Source: Oceanispirochaeta sp. M1 (GTDB lineage: Bacteria > Spirochaetota > Spirochaetia > DSM-2461). Taken from it: a stretch of DNA of 64,000 bases. Below, piece after piece: positions 62,352 through 64,000 of this stretch (positions within the stretch are counted from its first letter, which is position 1; each line of letters opens with the position of its first letter). Both the position numbers and the translations under genes were made by a program. The DNA lies in assembly GCF_003346715.1 (NCBI RefSeq), contig NZ_QQPQ01000018.1, positions 1-64,000 on the forward strand, read 5' to 3'. The notes beneath the pieces are model-generated. The model searched no databases and was not told the DNA's origin. It saw nothing but the letters and a program-made list of their open reading frames with translations.

Positions 62352-63461
62352 TTACTTAGCAAGCCTTTTAGGCTGCTGCTGAGTGATACAGTGAACATTT
62401 CCACCACCCAGAACAATCTCTCGTCCGGGAACAGTTACTATTTTGTGATCGGGCAGAGCCTTCTGAATGACCGCTTTGGCTTTCTCATCTTCTGCTCTGC
62501 CAAATACAGGCAGGATTACTCCGCCGTTGACAATCAGGAAATTTGCATATGAAGCAGCCTGACGGTCTCCCTCTTCTCTGGGAAGAGTTCCATCTACTGA
62601 ATCAACACCTTCAGATTCCTCTTTAGTAACAATTATAAAAGGAGAGGGGGTATAAAGCTTATGAATAGTGAACTTACGTCCTTTGGCATCGGTTTCATTT
62701 GACAGAAGGTCAAATGCTTTTTTGCTCATAGCATACTGAGGGTCATTCTCATCATCAGTCCATGCCAGGCATATTGTTGCAGGTGCCACTACATGAATGA
62801 TGTTATCAACATGTTCATTGGTTTCATCGAGATAAATACCCTCTTCCAGCCAGATAACCTTTTCAACATTCAGGTAGTCTTTTAAGTTCTGTGTAATTTC
62901 TTCTTTGGTCATGTGAGGATTTCTGCCTTCACTGAGCAGACAGGCCTCGGTAACAAAACATGTACCTTCACCATCCACATGGATAGAACCGCCTTCCAGT
63001 ACGAAACCTTCTGTACGGTAGGAATCAACACCCTCCATTTCACAGACCTTACGGGCTACCTGATCATCTTTGTCCCAGGGGAAATAGAGACCGTCAACCA
63101 GTCCACCCCAGGCATTGAATTCCCAGTCAACTCCCCGCAGATCACCACTGTCATTAACAACAAATGTGGGACCGCAGTCTCTGATCCATGAATCATCATT
63201 GCTCATCTCGACAACTTTAACGGCTTCAGGCAGCATTTCCAGAGCGTTCTGGTACTGCCCTGCACTTACACCTACAACTACAGGTTCAAACTGGGAAATA
63301 GCCTTTGCCACTTCAACAAATGCTTTCTGTGCAGGTTTTGCCCCGTTTCTCCAGTTATCAGTTCTTTCGGGCCAGAGCATCCATGTTTTATCATGGGGCT
63401 CAAACTCTGCGGGCATTCTATAACCATCTTTTTTCGGTGTTGAATCTATTCTCTTTGACAT
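62352..63461 (-). CDS. aguA: Agmatine deiminase
   Basis: Converts agmatine to N-carbamoylputrescine and ammonia (369 residues). The guanidino-group-modifying fold shows P-A-E-F-E-P-H-D-K-T-W-M-L-W-P, the Asp/His catalytic segments (W-I-R-D-C-G-P-T; L-E-G-G-S-I-H-V-D-G-E-G) and the catalytic Cys358 in G-G-G-N-V-H-C-I-T-Q-Q. It begins 11 bases after the carbamoyltransferase stop. It is cytoplasmic and supplies the substrate for the adjacent putrescine carbamoyltransferase. Confidence 0.97.
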   Translation of the reverse strand: MSKRIDSTPKKDGYRMPAEFEPHDKTWMLWPERTDNWRNGAKPAQKAFVEVAKAISQFEPVVVGVSAGQYQNALEMLPEAVKVVEMSNDDSWIRDCGPTFVVNDSGDLRGVDWEFNAWGGLVDGLYFPWDKDDQVARKVCEMEGVDSYRTEGFVLEGGSIHVDGEGTCFVTEACLLSEGRNPHMTKEEITQNLKDYLNVEKVIWLEEGIYLDETNEHVDNIIHVVAPATICLAWTDDENDPQYAMSKKAFDLLSNETDAKGRKFTIHKLYTPSPFIIVTKEESEGVDSVDGTLPREEGDRQAASYANFLIVNGGVILPVFGRAEDEKAKAVIQKALPDHKIVTVPGREIVLGGGNVHCITQQQPKRLAK

Positions 63462-63472
63462 CTCATTTATCC

Positions 63473-64000
63473 TTATAGAGTTTTAAGAAAACTATTGATT
63501 TTATCTTCGTGCTTTTTCACAGTTGCCGCATCGGGTTCTTTTACATATTTACGTGTGAAGTAAACCAGAATAGCCATCTGTGCGGTCAGTCTGTTCTCAG
63601 CTTCATCAAAGGCAACTGAATATTCGCCTTCAAGAGCTTCCCTTGTAACTTCTTCCTTGTCATTGGCAGGAAGACAGTGAAGGAGCATTGCACCTGGTTT
63701 TGCTTTAGACATCAATTCTTCGGTGATGACATAATCGGGCATAAATGCGGCCAGTCTTTCATCTTTTTCATCGTACTGTGTTGTCCAGTAAAAGCTGTCA
63801 CCATAGATGATATCGCATTCGGAGACTTTGGATGTATCTGATGTGATTTCATAAGAACCGCCGCTGATAGCACAGTTTTTATCTGCCTGATCGAGCCATT
63901 CCTGCTCCATCTGATATTTTACCGGACCGATCTGTTTGAATTTCATCCCGTATTTTGTACATGTAAGGAGTAGAGAACGGCATACGTCAGTTGCATCACC
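63473..64000 (-). CDS. ptcA: Putrescine carbamoyltransferase, partial at window edge
   Basis: The C-terminal 175 residues of a transcarbamoylase; the 5' part lies beyond position 64000 and the frame stays open to the edge (G-D-A-T-D-V-C-R). L-L-H-C-L-P-A-N-D is the ornithine/putrescine-binding H-C-L-P motif, and the C-terminal helix E-N-R-L-T-A-Q-M-A-I-L-V-Y-F-T completes the fold. It should convert N-carbamoylputrescine and phosphate to putrescine and carbamoyl phosphate. The neighbouring agmatine deiminase favours PtcA over ornithine carbamoyltransferase (ArcB/ArgF). Confidence 0.92.
   Translation of the reverse strand, partial: GDATDVCRSLLLTCTKYGMKFKQIGPVKYQMEQEWLDQADKNCAISGGSYEITSDTSKVSECDIIYGDSFYWTTQYDEKDERLAAFMPDYVITEELMSKAKPGAMLLHCLPANDKEEVTREALEGEYSVAFDEAENRLTAQMAILVYFTRKYVKEPDAATVKKHEDKINSFLKTL

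Noticed and set aside
1-64000. tRNA, rRNA and insertion-sequence genes.
   Set aside because: I found no cloverleaf-type sequence, no ribosomal RNA and no transposase with intact terminal repeats. A computational scan with tRNAscan or Rfam would settle short RNAs.

Overview
The window is a gene-dense bacterial chromosome segment of moderate GC, with no rRNA, tRNA, CRISPR array or recognisable intact mobile element. The content suggests a free-living, anaerobic or facultative member of the Spirochaetes. Supporting signs are solute-binding proteins whose signal peptides end in the 'FATGS' style, a 29-residue arginine/lysine-rich AURKAIP1/COX24-type protein, a very short RpoZ-like omega subunit next to miaA, several membrane-anchored TPR proteins, and a fermentative agmatine pathway. 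This assignment is an inference from gene content; no phylogenetic marker was compared.

Layout. 1-5 kb: an APC permease with a lost C-terminus, a serine hydrolase and a Cache-type chemoreceptor. 5-6.5 kb: a fatty-acid-desaturase-like enzyme fused to a Rieske domain. 6.4-14.5 kb: one minus-strand operon encoding a binding-protein ABC transporter of the FbpABC/AfuABC type, a PhoB/PhoR-like two-component system and a phosphohexomutase, with an attenuator after the binding-protein gene. 14.6-16.6 kb: a GH27 alpha-galactosidase and a divergent AraC regulator with operator-like repeats between them. 16.8-16.9 kb: a 50-bp tandem repeat carrying palindromes. 16.9-23.7 kb: TPR proteins, a phosphoesterase, a ParB-like protein and a lipoprotein. 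23.7-30 kb: a SelB-like protein without a G domain, an orphan N6-adenine methyltransferase, then pth, pgl, a CDF exporter and a YfiH-type protein. 30-32 kb: a polar amino-acid ABC transporter. 32-36 kb: a DEAD-box helicase and a 7TM protein with a degenerate phosphatase domain. 36-40 kb: dxs, the 29-residue protein, miaA and an omega-like gene. 40-45 kb: NrfA nitrite reductase, CcsA/ResB cytochrome c maturation, a hemerythrin/PAS protein and an acetyltransferase. 45-48 kb: an NfeD/flotillin operon. 48-54 kb: a second serine hydrolase, a pair of cyclic-nucleotide-binding GGDEF proteins (the second fused to a DHH/DHHA1 phosphoesterase), PlsC and a VOC protein. 54-59 kb: a TetR regulator and a large acyl-CoA dehydratase activase split by an apparent one-base deletion. 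59-64 kb: an agmatine deiminase operon running off the window end.

Functional picture. The cell appears to import phosphorylated or otherwise anionic solutes, amino acids and agmatine, make ATP from agmatine through carbamoyl phosphate, reduce nitrite to ammonia outside the cytoplasmic membrane, and process alpha-galactosides. The most unusual items are the cNMP-GGDEF-DHH-DHHA1 fusion with its degenerate partner, the SelB-like protein without a GTPase, the desaturase-Rieske fusion, the transporter/two-component/phosphohexomutase operon, and an unassigned four-helix membrane protein inside the agmatine operon.
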